A DNA stretch of 34,783 nt from Prolixibacteraceae bacterium (GTDB lineage Bacteria; Bacteroidota; Bacteroidia; Bacteroidales; Prolixibacteraceae). The stretch covers positions 1 through 34,783 of the forward strand of contig JAONJW010000026.1 of assembly GCA_028377305.1 (NCBI GenBank). Reading direction: 5' to 3'. Below the pieces are notes generated by a model that had not been told where the DNA came from, made no database searches, and saw nothing but the letters and a program-made list of their open reading frames with translations. Shown piece by piece: positions 8,801-17,170 of the stretch (position 1 is the stretch's first letter; every line of letters begins with the position of its first letter). The position numbers were made by a program, and so were the translations under genes.

Positions 8801-10762
8801 TTACTTTATATAATTATAAACACTCAAATCTTTCAACACACCAGTAAATCCCATCTGTCTGTCAGATCCTAACCATTGAATTGGACAAACGGTCTGTATT
8901 GGATAACTCCCAATCTTCTTTCCGTTAACAAATAATGTAGTTTTTTTCTTCTCTCCAATTAATTTAATATGTTGCCAAACTTGCGGTTTTAACTTATAAT
9001 CAAAGACTAGGACATCAGGTCTATGAGAATCCATTGGATGATGGAAGTAATTTTGGTTTGCTCTCACCAATGCAACCCCCTCCTTGATCGTACTCTTCTT
9101 CTTCTCTTTATATTCATACTTTAAACTGCCGTATAGAGCGGATAATCGAGAAGATAGAATCGCTGTTTGGTCTGCAGGAATATCAGACGGGAATACCTTT
9201 AGCTCTAAAGTCCAAGGGTAGGTAACATCTGTTTTAGTTTTGCATAAATGCTTAGCCTTCGAACTTTCAAGTTTCACTCTATGTCGCGTTACAATAACAG
9301 ATGCCTGCTCTTTTTCTCTATCCAATAGATGACACAATGGAACATTCATCAGACGATCTCTTTGCTGTCTGAATTCTGAAAAAGAATATGCACACTTACT
9401 CCCCCACAGTTTTTGTGAAAACACAGCCAACGAAGGCAAGGAAAGCCGTGCTATCTCACTAGTGGTATATCCTGTAGGACCAAAATCATTCCATACATGT
9501 AGTGCTCCACCCAAAAGCTGAGGTGTATTTTGCTTCAAAATGCTAGCTTCTTTAGGACCAAACATCAAAGGACTCCAAGTCTCAAAAACAAATTTATCAT
9601 CCACACCATAATAGGGAGCACCAGGAACGATGTAAGTATAGTAATGTGATGAATTAATAAAACGATACCCTTGATCTAATTTCTGTTGCGCATCATTTGT
9701 TTCCCACATATCAATAATGGTCTGTTTTCGAACCTCTGTTTTTCCAGGCATATGCTCATATCCAGACCAAATACGACAGTTTTTACCTTTGGATAACACA
9801 TAGTCAGACATTTGGTTAATATAGTCACGAAAGGCTTCTCCGATTCTCAATTTCATCTCTGCATCTTTAATTCGATGTATACGATACTCATCAGTACCAA
9901 TGTGAACATCCCTTGCATCAAAATGTGGGATAACTTCATCTAGAATGGACTGAACAAATGGAATTGTCTCTGGATTTAATATATCTAAATAGTTTTCACT
10001 GATTAGTGTGCTTTTCAAGTCTGGTCGAACACGAGTAAAAGGTAAAGAGTGACCTGGAGAATCTATTTCTGGAGTGATTACTATTCCATAAACTTTGGCA
10101 AAATCTTGCAATTCACGAATTTCGTCCCAAGAGTAATGACCATCCTTTGAAGTTAATTCCGGGTACTTTTCACACGGTAGTCGGTAAGCAGGATAGCCCC
10201 CCCATGAGTTATCACTTAAATGTAAATGAAGCTCATTCATTTTGAACCATGCCATAGTTCTAATATAATCTTTAAGCTCATGTAGGGGGATAAACTTTCT
10301 AGCTACATCGAGCATCAATATGCGTTGTTTGTAATTAGGGAAATCTTGTATGGTGACAAAAGGGACTCTTTTCGTAGCTGAGGAGAGCTCTAGAAGTTGC
10401 AACAATGATCTTGTTGCATACAGAAAACCACGATAACTATTTGCCTCAATTACCACCTTACTAGAAATAGTTAACTGATAGGCACCTTTAATCGAATCTA
10501 ACTCTAGGTTCTTTTTAAAGAGAATGAGAACACCAGATTTCTTTCGTTTAAGTTTCGCAACAGAATTTATCTCAGATGGCAAGATCTCTATAAGATCAGA
10601 TATCTCTTCTCCAACCTGGTTTTCGACCCGATAGTTTTTTATCTCGAGAAATTTGTCCTCCTGATAATTTATCACTTGTGGATTTGGAATAATATTTATA
10701 CTCCGTGCAATGCAAGTAATCGAAAGCATCCATATGAATGCCATAAGTAGTTTCTTCATCAT
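8801..10762 (-). CDS. Secreted GH20 beta-N-acetylhexosaminidase with C-terminal extension
   Basis: Predicted to release terminal beta-linked GlcNAc or GalNAc from glycans by substrate-assisted catalysis. The frame opens at a TTG (10825), but tandem ATGs at 10762/10759 precede a signal peptide (KKLLMAFIWMLSITCIA), so translation starts there (about 652 aa). Domain order is a GH20b-type alpha/beta domain (about 25-135), then a TIM barrel starting at YKQRILMLDVARKF. HLHLSDN marks the second strand, EIDSPGHS the fourth, and HIGTDEY carries the catalytic Asp-Glu pair (about residues 291-292 in this numbering). The usual motif is H-x-G-G-D-E; here Thr replaces the second Gly. About 130 residues after the barrel resemble a LamG-like sandwich (FVNGKKIG, LKDLSVYN), possibly for binding. 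It faces the esterase-sulfatase pair. Confidence 0.9.
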   Translation of the reverse strand: MMKKLLMAFIWMLSITCIARSINIIPNPQVINYQEDKFLEIKNYRVENQVGEEISDLIEILPSEINSVAKLKRKKSGVLILFKKNLELDSIKGAYQLTISSKVVIEANSYRGFLYATRSLLQLLELSSATKRVPFVTIQDFPNYKQRILMLDVARKFIPLHELKDYIRTMAWFKMNELHLHLSDNSWGGYPAYRLPCEKYPELTSKDGHYSWDEIRELQDFAKVYGIVITPEIDSPGHSLPFTRVRPDLKSTLISENYLDILNPETIPFVQSILDEVIPHFDARDVHIGTDEYRIHRIKDAEMKLRIGEAFRDYINQMSDYVLSKGKNCRIWSGYEHMPGKTEVRKQTIIDMWETNDAQQKLDQGYRFINSSHYYTYIVPGAPYYGVDDKFVFETWSPLMFGPKEASILKQNTPQLLGGALHVWNDFGPTGYTTSEIARLSLPSLAVFSQKLWGSKCAYSFSEFRQQRDRLMNVPLCHLLDREKEQASVIVTRHRVKLESSKAKHLCKTKTDVTYPWTLELKVFPSDIPADQTAILSSRLSALYGSLKYEYKEKKKSTIKEGVALVRANQNYFHHPMDSHRPDVLVFDYKLKPQVWQHIKLIGEKKKTTLFVNGKKIGSYPIQTVCPIQWLGSDRQMGFTGVLKDLSVYNYIK

Positions 10763-10929
10763 CTTGTTTGTTTTATTCTCAGTTAATTGCAGTAATTTCG
10801 TTATTCTGGGTGAATAATCAAACAATTAAACTCAAAAAACTGAATGATAAAATAACAAGCATAACAATTAGAGTCATTTCGTTCTAAGCCCACGTCAGAC
10901 AACAATAACCTAACCATATAGAAGATACT

Positions 10930-11445
10930 ATGAAACAAACTGATAATTTTTTAATTCGAGAAATACAGCCGTCAGACTATCCGTCCCTAATTAAATTATA
11001 CCGAAAGAAAGAGAATATGAGTTTTATTCCTGGAGACTTACATAAATATGATGAAAAAACGTTAATTGAACGTTGGGAAAAGCACCAGAAACATTATGAC
11101 AAGGGATTTGGAATCTACTCTTTAACCCTTAAAAGTTCAGACGTGATATTAGGAGAGATAGGCTTATTTAGAACCTCAACGAATGACTTTTGTGCAGAAA
11201 TAGGAATCATCATAGACTCAAGATATTGGGGAAAAGGATTAGGCAGTCGTTCCTGTGAAGCTCATATACAAAATGCATACTCTAAGTATGGTATTAATCA
11301 ATTCATCGCTCAAATGTATTGCGATAATCAAGCAAGTCTTGCTCTAGTTGAAAAGCTTCAGTTTAAGAGAAGCAACACGATAAATTATTCCGATGGAAGA
11401 GTATCATTCTATTATCAACGTAATATGCCCATCGAGATAAAATAA
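10930..11445 (+). CDS. GNAT-family N-acetyltransferase (RimJ/RimL-like)
   Basis: A 171-aa cytoplasmic acetyltransferase. The acetyl-CoA pyrophosphate loop is visible as RYWGKGLGS (about residues 98-106), preceded by the GEIGLF and AEIGIIID strands. The C-terminal part (about 125-165) has the A-x-x-x-x-x-N-x-x-S-L-x-L-V-E-K-L-x-F pattern typical of RimJ/RimL and other type-3 GNAT domains. The substrate is unknown; candidates are a protein N-terminus, an amine or an antibiotic. The start ATG at 10930 lies in a 104-bp gap divergent from the GH20 frame. No functional link to either neighbour is evident. Confidence 0.87.
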   Translation: MKQTDNFLIREIQPSDYPSLIKLYRKKENMSFIPGDLHKYDEKTLIERWEKHQKHYDKGFGIYSLTLKSSDVILGEIGLFRTSTNDFCAEIGIIIDSRYWGKGLGSRSCEAHIQNAYSKYGINQFIAQMYCDNQASLALVEKLQFKRSNTINYSDGRVSFYYQRNMPIEIK

Positions 11446-11575
11446 CACCACCGTTTAACATTATACAACAACTATTGCAAAAAATTTAATTTAAACACAT
11501 GAGAAACATCACCTCTTGATGATCTTTAGAACTATTATGTAATCAATGAACTTACATTCAATCCATACACAGCCT

Positions 11576-11603
11576 TTTAGAAAGATTGAACAATCGTTCT
11601 AAA
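11576..11603. promoter_or_regulatory. 28-bp near-perfect palindrome, candidate operator
   Basis: Outer arms TTTAGAA and TTCTAAA and inner arms GATTG and CAATC surround a central AA. Only the central pair and one position per arm (11583 against 11596) break the symmetry. No T-run follows on either strand, so an operator is more likely than a terminator. Confidence 0.45.
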
Positions 11604-11619
11604 TATTTGAATCGTAGAG

Positions 11620-11636
11620 TAAATAGGGGCTATTTA
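11620..11636. repeat. Short inverted repeat upstream of pflB
   Basis: The perfect 7-bp arms TAAATAG and CTATTTA surround GGG. This could be a small hairpin or a second binding site between the two larger dyads. Confidence 0.3.
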
Positions 11637-11673
11637 TGTTATTCCATCATTAATTCAGAGAAAATAATCCTTA

Positions 11674-11698
11674 TTTAGAATAGCATAACTATTCAAAT
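11674..11698. promoter_or_regulatory. Dyad overlapping the pflB -33 region, candidate activator site
   Basis: GAATAG and CTATTC arms (with partly symmetric TTT/AAA flanks) surround a 5-nt centre at about 11686. This is about 38-40 bp before the start predicted from the -7 element, the usual place for a class II activator such as a Crp/Fnr-type protein. No exact FNR site (TTGAT-N4-ATCAA) is present. Confidence 0.35.
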
Positions 11699-11713
11699 TA
11701 AATTTAAATAGAG

Positions 11714-11721
11714 TAGATTTG
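11714..11721 (+). promoter_or_regulatory. pflB -7 promoter element
   Basis: TAGATTTG matches TAnnTTTG and gives a leader of about 45 nt. The expected -33 TTTG is absent and is replaced by the dyad at 11674-11698. Confidence 0.5.
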
Positions 11722-11769
11722 CACACGATTTAAAGAAACTATATACATTTCAACTATATACTACTTAAT

Positions 11770-13995
11770 ATGTCTAATAGAGGATTTAAGAATGGAAATT
11801 GGAATGAGTCCATTAATGTTCGTAATTTTGTAATTCAAAACATCACACCTTACGAAGAAGATGACTCGTTTCTACAAGGGCCAACAGATCGTACTAAGCG
11901 TTTATGGGACGTGTGTCGTGTTGCATTGAAAGAAGAACGTCAAAATAATGGTGTTAGAGCAATCGATACAGAAATCGTTTCAACTATCAACGCTTTTGGA
12001 GCTGGTTATATCCAAAAAGAGGATGAGGTAATTGTAGGACTTCAGACAGACATGCTACTTAAAAGAGCGATGAAACCTTATGGTGGATACAACGTAGTTG
12101 CTAAGGCAGTTTCAGAGCATGGATTAGAAGTTGATCCTAAAGTTAAAGAGATTTTCACAAAATATGCAAAGACACACAATGATGGTGTTTTTGATGTCTA
12201 CACAAAAGAGATACGTAAATTCAGATCTCTAGGTTTCCTAACAGGTCTTCCAGATAATTATGCACGTGGTAGAGTTATTGGCGACTACAGACGTCTTGCG
12301 CTATATGGAATTGACGCTTTGATTCAAGCAAAGCAGCAAGATATGGATGGCTTAGTTGGACCCATGGATGATTCCCGTATCCGTGTTCGTGAGGAAGTTG
12401 CAGAACAGATCAAAGCACTTCGTGAGATGATCGAAATGGGTAAACGTTATGGCCTAGAGCTTAATCGTCCTGCTAACAATGCACAAGAAGCAGTGCAATG
12501 GACCTATATGGCATACCTTGCGGCTGTAAAGGAACAGGATGGAGCAGCCATGTCATTGGGTAACGTTTCTTCATTCTTAGATATTTTCATTCAAAAAGAT
12601 CTTGTGGAGGGAACTATTACCGAAGCAGATGCACAAGAGTATATTGACCAGTTTGTAATGAAGCTACGTATGGTTCGCCACTTAAGAATGGATGCCTACG
12701 AGCAAATTTTTGCAGGAGATCCAACTTGGGTAACAGAATCTATTGGTGGTATGCTTGCTGATGGAAGAACAAAAGTAACGAAAACATCTTTCCGTTTCCT
12801 TCAAACATTATACAATCTAGGACCATCACCTGAACCAAACATTACAATTCTTTGGTCACAAAATCTTCCTGAAGGATTTAAGAGATTTTGTTCTAAAGTA
12901 TCGATTGACACATCTTCTATCCAATATGAGAATGATGACTTGATGCGCGAGAATCGTTGTTCTGATGATTACGGTATTGCATGTTGTGTTTCATTCCAAG
13001 AAATTGGAAAGCAAATCCAATTCTTTGGTGCACGTACTAACTTAGCTAAAACATTACTTTTGGCTCTTAATGGTGGACGTTGTGAGAACACCAATACCTT
13101 AATGGTTCCTGGCATAAAAGAACTTGAGGGAGAATACCTTGACTATAACCAAGTTATTGAAAATTTCAAAATCGCGATGCATACTGTAGCACGTGTATAC
13201 AATGAATCGATGAATATCATCCATTATATGCACGATAGATATTACTACGAAAAAGGACAGATGGCATTGGTTGATACTAATCCTAAGATCAATATTGCTT
13301 ATGGTATTGCTGGACTATCTATTATTGCGGATTCTCTTTCTGCAATAAAGCATACCAAAGTAAAAGCTATTCGTAACGAAGATGGGTTGACGGTTGATTT
13401 CACGATTGAAGGTGAATTTCCTAAGTATGGTAATGATGATGATCGTGTTGATGATATTGCAAGAAAAGTAGTAAACCACTTTAACAACGAGTTAAAAGCA
13501 ATAAAAGTATATAAAGATGCGGACCCTACATTATCTGTATTAACCATTACTTCTAATGTTGTTTATGGTAAGAAGACTGGTGCAACTCCAGACGGACGTG
13601 GTGCGGGTGTTCCTTTTGCTCCTGGAGCGAACCCAATGCACGGTAGAGATACGCATGGTGCTATTGCATCATTAAATTCAGTTGCAAAAATTGATTATAA
13701 GGACTCACAAGATGGAATTTCAAACACCTTCAGCATTGTTCCTAAATCATTAGGTGCTGACAGAAAAGACCGTATTGTGAACTTGGTTGCAACTCTTGAT
13801 GGATACTTTGGACGTAAAGCACATCACCTTAACGTTAATGTTTTAAATAGAGAAACATTACTTGATGCGATGGAGAATCCTGAAGAATATCCTCAATTAA
13901 CTATTCGTGTATCAGGTTACGCAGTAAACTTCACACGTTTGTCTAGAGAGCAGCAGCAAGAGGTAATTTCAAGATCGTTCCACGACAAGATGTAA
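11770..13995 (+). CDS. pflB: Formate acetyltransferase (pyruvate formate-lyase)
   Basis: This glycyl-radical enzyme converts pyruvate and CoA to acetyl-CoA and formate during anaerobic growth in the cytoplasm. At 741 aa it is close to the usual 740-760. The adjacent catalytic cysteines are in GIACCVSF (Cys405/Cys406, equivalent to E. coli 418/419). The C-terminal radical loop reads RVSGYAVNF with Gly716 as the radical site, followed by the conserved [16 protein letters not shown] tail. The start ATG is supported by the N-terminal spacing and upstream promoter. The activase gene follows after 124 bp with an intervening hairpin, so expression may be reduced for pflA. Codon use looks biased toward a few preferred codons, as in highly expressed genes. 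Confidence 0.98.
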   Translation: MSNRGFKNGNWNESINVRNFVIQNITPYEEDDSFLQGPTDRTKRLWDVCRVALKEERQNNGVRAIDTEIVSTINAFGAGYIQKEDEVIVGLQTDMLLKRAMKPYGGYNVVAKAVSEHGLEVDPKVKEIFTKYAKTHNDGVFDVYTKEIRKFRSLGFLTGLPDNYARGRVIGDYRRLALYGIDALIQAKQQDMDGLVGPMDDSRIRVREEVAEQIKALREMIEMGKRYGLELNRPANNAQEAVQWTYMAYLAAVKEQDGAAMSLGNVSSFLDIFIQKDLVEGTITEADAQEYIDQFVMKLRMVRHLRMDAYEQIFAGDPTWVTESIGGMLADGRTKVTKTSFRFLQTLYNLGPSPEPNITILWSQNLPEGFKRFCSKVSIDTSSIQYENDDLMRENRCSDDYGIACCVSFQEIGKQIQFFGARTNLAKTLLLALNGGRCENTNTLMVPGIKELEGEYLDYNQVIENFKIAMHTVARVYNESMNIIHYMHDRYYYEKGQMALVDTNPKINIAYGIAGLSIIADSLSAIKHTKVKAIRNEDGLTVDFTIEGEFPKYGNDDDRVDDIARKVVNHFNNELKAIKVYKDADPTLSVLTITSNVVYGKKTGATPDGRGAGVPFAPGANPMHGRDTHGAIASLNSVAKIDYKDSQDGISNTFSIVPKSLGADRKDRIVNLVATLDGYFGRKAHHLNVNVLNRETLLDAMENPEEYPQLTIRVSGYAVNFTRLSREQQQEVISRSFHDKM

Positions 13996-14032
13996 TAGTC
14001 TAAGAAATAATACAATATAGCATCTACACAAA

Positions 14033-14074
14033 AAAGAGAGCCTTCCTAGTTAATATTAGAGGATGGCTCTCTTT
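14033..14074 (+). terminator. Partial terminator/attenuator between pflB and pflA
   Basis: Perfect 10-bp outer arms (14033-14042 and 14065-14074, AAAGAGAGCC/GGCTCTCTTT) and a 4-bp inner stem (14044-14047 with 14060-14063) surround a 12-nt loop. The stem ends in TTT, but the following T-run is interrupted, so some read-through into pflA is plausible. Confidence 0.6.
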
Positions 14075-14119
14075 GCTAATTTTTAGACCAATCTTTGTAA
14101 CAAAAATATCAGCAAACAA

Positions 14120-14857
14120 ATGGAGTCTCTATCAGTTCATTCAATCGAAAGTTTTGGCACACATGATGGACCAGGAGTGAGAATGATCATCTTCACACAA
14201 GGGTGCAAATTTAAGTGTCTATACTGTCACAACCCGGATACTATCCCGATGGATAAGGGTACTAAATACGAACTTGAAGATTTGGTTCGACGTGCAATCA
14301 ATATGAAAGGATATTTTGGAAAACTCGGTGGAGTTACCGTATCTGGAGGTGAACCTTTAATTCATAGCAAGGGGCTTATTCCGTTGTTTAAAAGGTTAAA
14401 AGGCGAAGGAATTCACACGAATATTGACACCAATGGGAGGATTTTAAATGCACATACCAAAGAGCTTATAGACAATTACGCAGACCTTGTAATGCTAGAC
14501 ATTAAACATATCAATAATGAATGGCACAAGAAAATTACAGGGGGACATGAAGTCACTTACCCCCTGCGCTTTGCCGAACATAGAGAAGCTTCAGGTAAGC
14601 CAATGTGGATTCGTTATGTTCTTGTTCCAGGTTGGACGGACCAACCAGAATATTTACACGAACTAGGAAACCACTTTAAAGATTATCAAACGATAGAAAA
14701 GATTGAGATTCAGCCATACCACCAATTAGGTGTTCACAAATGGGAATCATTAGGATGGAAATATCAACTTAGTGATGTTGAGGAGAATAGTGACGAGCAA
14801 CTTCTTAAAGCAAAAGAGATACTCTCTGAGTACTTTAAGGAAGTAAAAGTTAACTAA
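14120..14857 (+). CDS. pflA: Pyruvate formate-lyase activating enzyme (radical SAM)
   Basis: This cytoplasmic radical-SAM enzyme installs the glycyl radical on PflB using S-adenosylmethionine and a [4Fe-4S] cluster. The cluster motif C-x3-C-x2-C is C29-K-F-K-C33-L-Y-C36, followed by HNPDT. The SAM-binding SGGEP is at 75-79, and GTHDGPGVR upstream is the activase family signature. The 245-aa length is normal for PflA (246 in E. coli) and there is no extra ferredoxin domain, which points to PFL itself rather than another glycyl-radical enzyme. It lies 124 bp downstream of pflB on the same strand, consistent with co-expression through a leaky terminator. Confidence 0.97.
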   Translation: MESLSVHSIESFGTHDGPGVRMIIFTQGCKFKCLYCHNPDTIPMDKGTKYELEDLVRRAINMKGYFGKLGGVTVSGGEPLIHSKGLIPLFKRLKGEGIHTNIDTNGRILNAHTKELIDNYADLVMLDIKHINNEWHKKITGGHEVTYPLRFAEHREASGKPMWIRYVLVPGWTDQPEYLHELGNHFKDYQTIEKIEIQPYHQLGVHKWESLGWKYQLSDVEENSDEQLLKAKEILSEYFKEVKVN

Positions 14858-14864
14858 AAACAAC

Positions 14865-14924
14865 TAGATGTTTGATAGAAAATAAACAAAAATCATTTGA
14901 TTGTGTTAATCTATCAAACATCTA
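14865..14924 (+). repeat. 14-bp perfect inverted repeat spanning the pflA-hydrolase gap
   Basis: Arms at 14865-14878 and 14911-14924 (TAGATGTTTGATAG and its complement) enclose 32 nt. The left arm starts 8 nt after the pflA stop and the right arm ends 5 nt before the hydrolase ATG at 14930. No T-run follows, so it may be a leader hairpin or protein-binding site instead of a simple terminator. Confidence 0.5.
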
Positions 14925-14929
14925 TTGTA

Positions 14930-15886
14930 ATGAAAAAGTATCTACCCCTTCCAATGACACTTATTCTCTGTTTTATCACCTATTGTGGTATTGCACAAAA
15001 AGACTATCAAGACGAAGAAATCATTGTTTCATCTAAACAGGTGAAGATATACGGTTCTTTAATGACTCCTAATGACAAAACAAAGACTGCTGCATTAATC
15101 ATTGCAGGATCGGGACCAACAGATCGTAATGGGAATTCAAAGTTTACCCAAACAAACTGTTTATTACAACTTGCTGATGCACTAGCAGCACACAATATTG
15201 CATCTCTTCGTTATGACAAAAGAGGAATCGGACGCAGTAGTTTTAATATGATCGATGAAAACATGCTGCGATTTGACCAATTTGTTGATGATGCAGTAGC
15301 CGGTATAGAATTTCTCAAGAAAAAGAAGTACACACACATCATTGTCATTGGTCATAGTCAAGGTGCGTTGGTTGGAACAATTGCTGTTCAAAAGAAAAAA
15401 GTCTCAGCATTAATAACCTTAGGGGGAACAGGAAAATCTGGAGATAAACTACTCGAGAAGCAATTAAGGGCTATGCCTCAACAAGAAGTGGTTAATCAAG
15501 CAATACCTATTCTTAATCTATTACAATCAGGAAAAGAGGCTACGAATATCCCTATATATTTACGACCATTCTTTAGACCTTCAATACAACCATTTCTTAT
15601 TTCATGGTTTCAATATGAACCCAAAGCAGAAATTAAAAAAGTATCTATTCCGATACTTATTGTTGCAGGCAAAAAGGATCTACAAATCCCAGTGTCGGAT
15701 GCAAGAATGCTTCACGAAGCCAACAAAAGCTCTAAGTTAGTTATTATAAGCAAAATGAATCATGTTCTAAAAGATGTAGGAGGAGATGTGAAAGAGAATA
15801 AAGCATCATACAGCGATCCGTCTATTCCTATCTCAAGAGAGCTAATCAAAGCAATATCTCTTTTTATCTCCAATGCTACAACATGA
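14930..15886 (+). CDS. Secreted alpha/beta hydrolase, probable esterase
   Basis: A 318-aa serine hydrolase. The open frame begins at a TTG (14897), but the first ATG (14930) opens a signal peptide (MKKYLPLPMTLILCFITYCG), so it is used as the start. IAGSGPTDRNGN is the oxyanion-side motif of this group, GHSQG (Ser143) is the nucleophile elbow, LRYDKRGIGRS the preceding loop, and AGKKDLQIP plus NHVLK near the C-terminus supply the Asp and His. This layout matches periplasmic hydrolases annotated as alpha/beta fold hydrolases or acyl-CoA thioester hydrolase/BAAT-like; the substrate is unknown. It is probably not functionally tied to pfl, since an inverted repeat separates it from pflA. Confidence 0.87.
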   Translation: MKKYLPLPMTLILCFITYCGIAQKDYQDEEIIVSSKQVKIYGSLMTPNDKTKTAALIIAGSGPTDRNGNSKFTQTNCLLQLADALAAHNIASLRYDKRGIGRSSFNMIDENMLRFDQFVDDAVAGIEFLKKKKYTHIIVIGHSQGALVGTIAVQKKKVSALITLGGTGKSGDKLLEKQLRAMPQQEVVNQAIPILNLLQSGKEATNIPIYLRPFFRPSIQPFLISWFQYEPKAEIKKVSIPILIVAGKKDLQIPVSDARMLHEANKSSKLVIISKMNHVLKDVGGDVKENKASYSDPSIPISRELIKAISLFISNATT

Positions 15887-15927
15887 TCTACAATACTGAA
15901 CCCTTTTGATTATGTATTATATCAATC

Positions 15928-15974
15928 AGCTCCTATATCGTGCATTCTATGCACACATATAGGAGCTTTATTTT
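15928..15974 (+). terminator. Terminator between hydrolase and deaminase genes
   Basis: An outer stem of 11 bp (15928-15938 with 15957-15967) and an inner stem of 6 bp (15940-15945 with 15949-15954) are followed by TTTATTTTT. It stops plus-strand transcription in a convergent gap. Confidence 0.85.
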
Positions 15975-16061
15975 TATTATTTAAGTATCATAATTATTAA
16001 CCCGACATCGATATTATTAAAGATGCATAGCACTGACAATTAACAAAATACTATCGTCTGG

Positions 16062-17075
16062 TTAATGACCATCAAAAGCATTTAAGTAGTCATAAATTCT
16101 TTCATGAAGCTTATCCTTCATATTTTTGGATACAAAAGATGCATCAATACTATTTCGTGCCAGTTGCACCACCTGCTCTTTTGTTAGCTTAAGTGCATTG
16201 GCCAAATGGATGTAGTTGTCTGCTAAATAACCTCCAAAATAAGCAGGATCATCTGAGTTTATTGTTACACAAATTCCTCTCTCCATCAATTCTAACAATG
16301 GATGATCTGAAAGATCCGAAACGACCTTTAAACTTAAGTTAGATAATGGGCACATTGTTAATGCTAAACCGGAACGGTGGATTTTAGACATAAGCTCAAC
16401 ATCCTCAACACAACGATTCCCATGATCAATTCGGTCAACCTTAAGTTTATCGATGGCTTCCCAAACGTATGAAGATGGGCCTTCTTCACCAGCATGAGCA
16501 ACAACCTTTAAACCAGCTTCTCTTACTTTTGAGAAAACATGATCAAATTTGGTAGGAGGGTTTCCCTTTTCAGAGCTATCTAACCCAATTCCTCCAAATA
16601 ATGGGATGAATTCTTGTAATTGTTCCCATGTAATAAGAGCTTCCTCTTCACTTAAATGCCGTAAAAAACTAGGTATAAGCACATAGCTTATATCTAACCA
16701 CTTCTGACCATCCTCTAAAGCGCGATAAATACCATGAACGATACTCTTCATGTCTACACCTCTTTCTGTATGAGTTTGTGGATCAAAGAAAATCTCAACA
16801 TGAATTGCTCCATCCATATAAACACGTTTAAGATAGGCCATAGTTAAGTCATAAAAATCGTCTTCATGTAACAATACAGCTGCACCTGCATAATACAAAT
16901 CTAAAAAATCTTGAAGGTTATTAAAATTGTATGCAGCACGCAGATCTTCCACACTATCATACTCTAGTTCAATGCCATTCCTTTGCGCAAGAGCAAACAT
17001 AAGCTCAGGTTCTAGGGTGCCTTCGATGTGCAGATGTAATTCCGCCTTGGGTAATTTCTGAATAAAGTAATTCAT
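16062..17075 (-). CDS. Probable adenine deaminase (adenosine/adenine deaminase family)
   Basis: A 337-aa cytoplasmic zinc amidohydrolase of purine salvage. Metal ligands and catalytic residues are visible: HLH (His14, His16), HAGEE (His194, Glu197), RIDHG (His218) and NSDDPAYF (Asp275/Asp276). Automatic annotation would probably say adenosine deaminase. However, KAELHLHIEGTLEPEL at the N-terminus, HAGEEGP and SDDPAYFGGY are the pattern I associate with type-2 (Aah1-like) adenine deaminases, which convert adenine to hypoxanthine, whereas classical adenosine deaminases have HMDGS and TDDP without YFGG. Specificity is thus inferred. It reads in the same direction as the epimerase upstream with a 95-bp gap, so a weak operon is possible. 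Confidence 0.9.
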   Translation of the reverse strand: MNYFIQKLPKAELHLHIEGTLEPELMFALAQRNGIELEYDSVEDLRAAYNFNNLQDFLDLYYAGAAVLLHEDDFYDLTMAYLKRVYMDGAIHVEIFFDPQTHTERGVDMKSIVHGIYRALEDGQKWLDISYVLIPSFLRHLSEEEALITWEQLQEFIPLFGGIGLDSSEKGNPPTKFDHVFSKVREAGLKVVAHAGEEGPSSYVWEAIDKLKVDRIDHGNRCVEDVELMSKIHRSGLALTMCPLSNLSLKVVSDLSDHPLLELMERGICVTINSDDPAYFGGYLADNYIHLANALKLTKEQVVQLARNSIDASFVSKNMKDKLHERIYDYLNAFDGH

Positions 17076-17170
17076 CTGTCTTTCTTAGATTAAAAAAATA
17101 TTGGATAGGACAGCAAAAATGCACTTTTATCTTAGTATAACCATATAAATGGTATATGAATAAAATCACC

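Larger units (their letters stand above)
11446..11769. other. pflB upstream regulatory region rich in inverted repeats
   Basis: This 324-bp stretch contains three dyads (11576-11603, 11620-11636 and 11674-11698) and a -7 element (11714-11721), and I see no coding potential. The dyads are listed separately. The arrangement suggests a controlled promoter for the anaerobic gene pflB. Confidence 0.5.

Noticed and set aside
11446-11769. Classic FNR site (TTGAT-N4-ATCAA) ahead of pflB
   Set aside because: Single half-like strings occur, but no correctly spaced pair is present.
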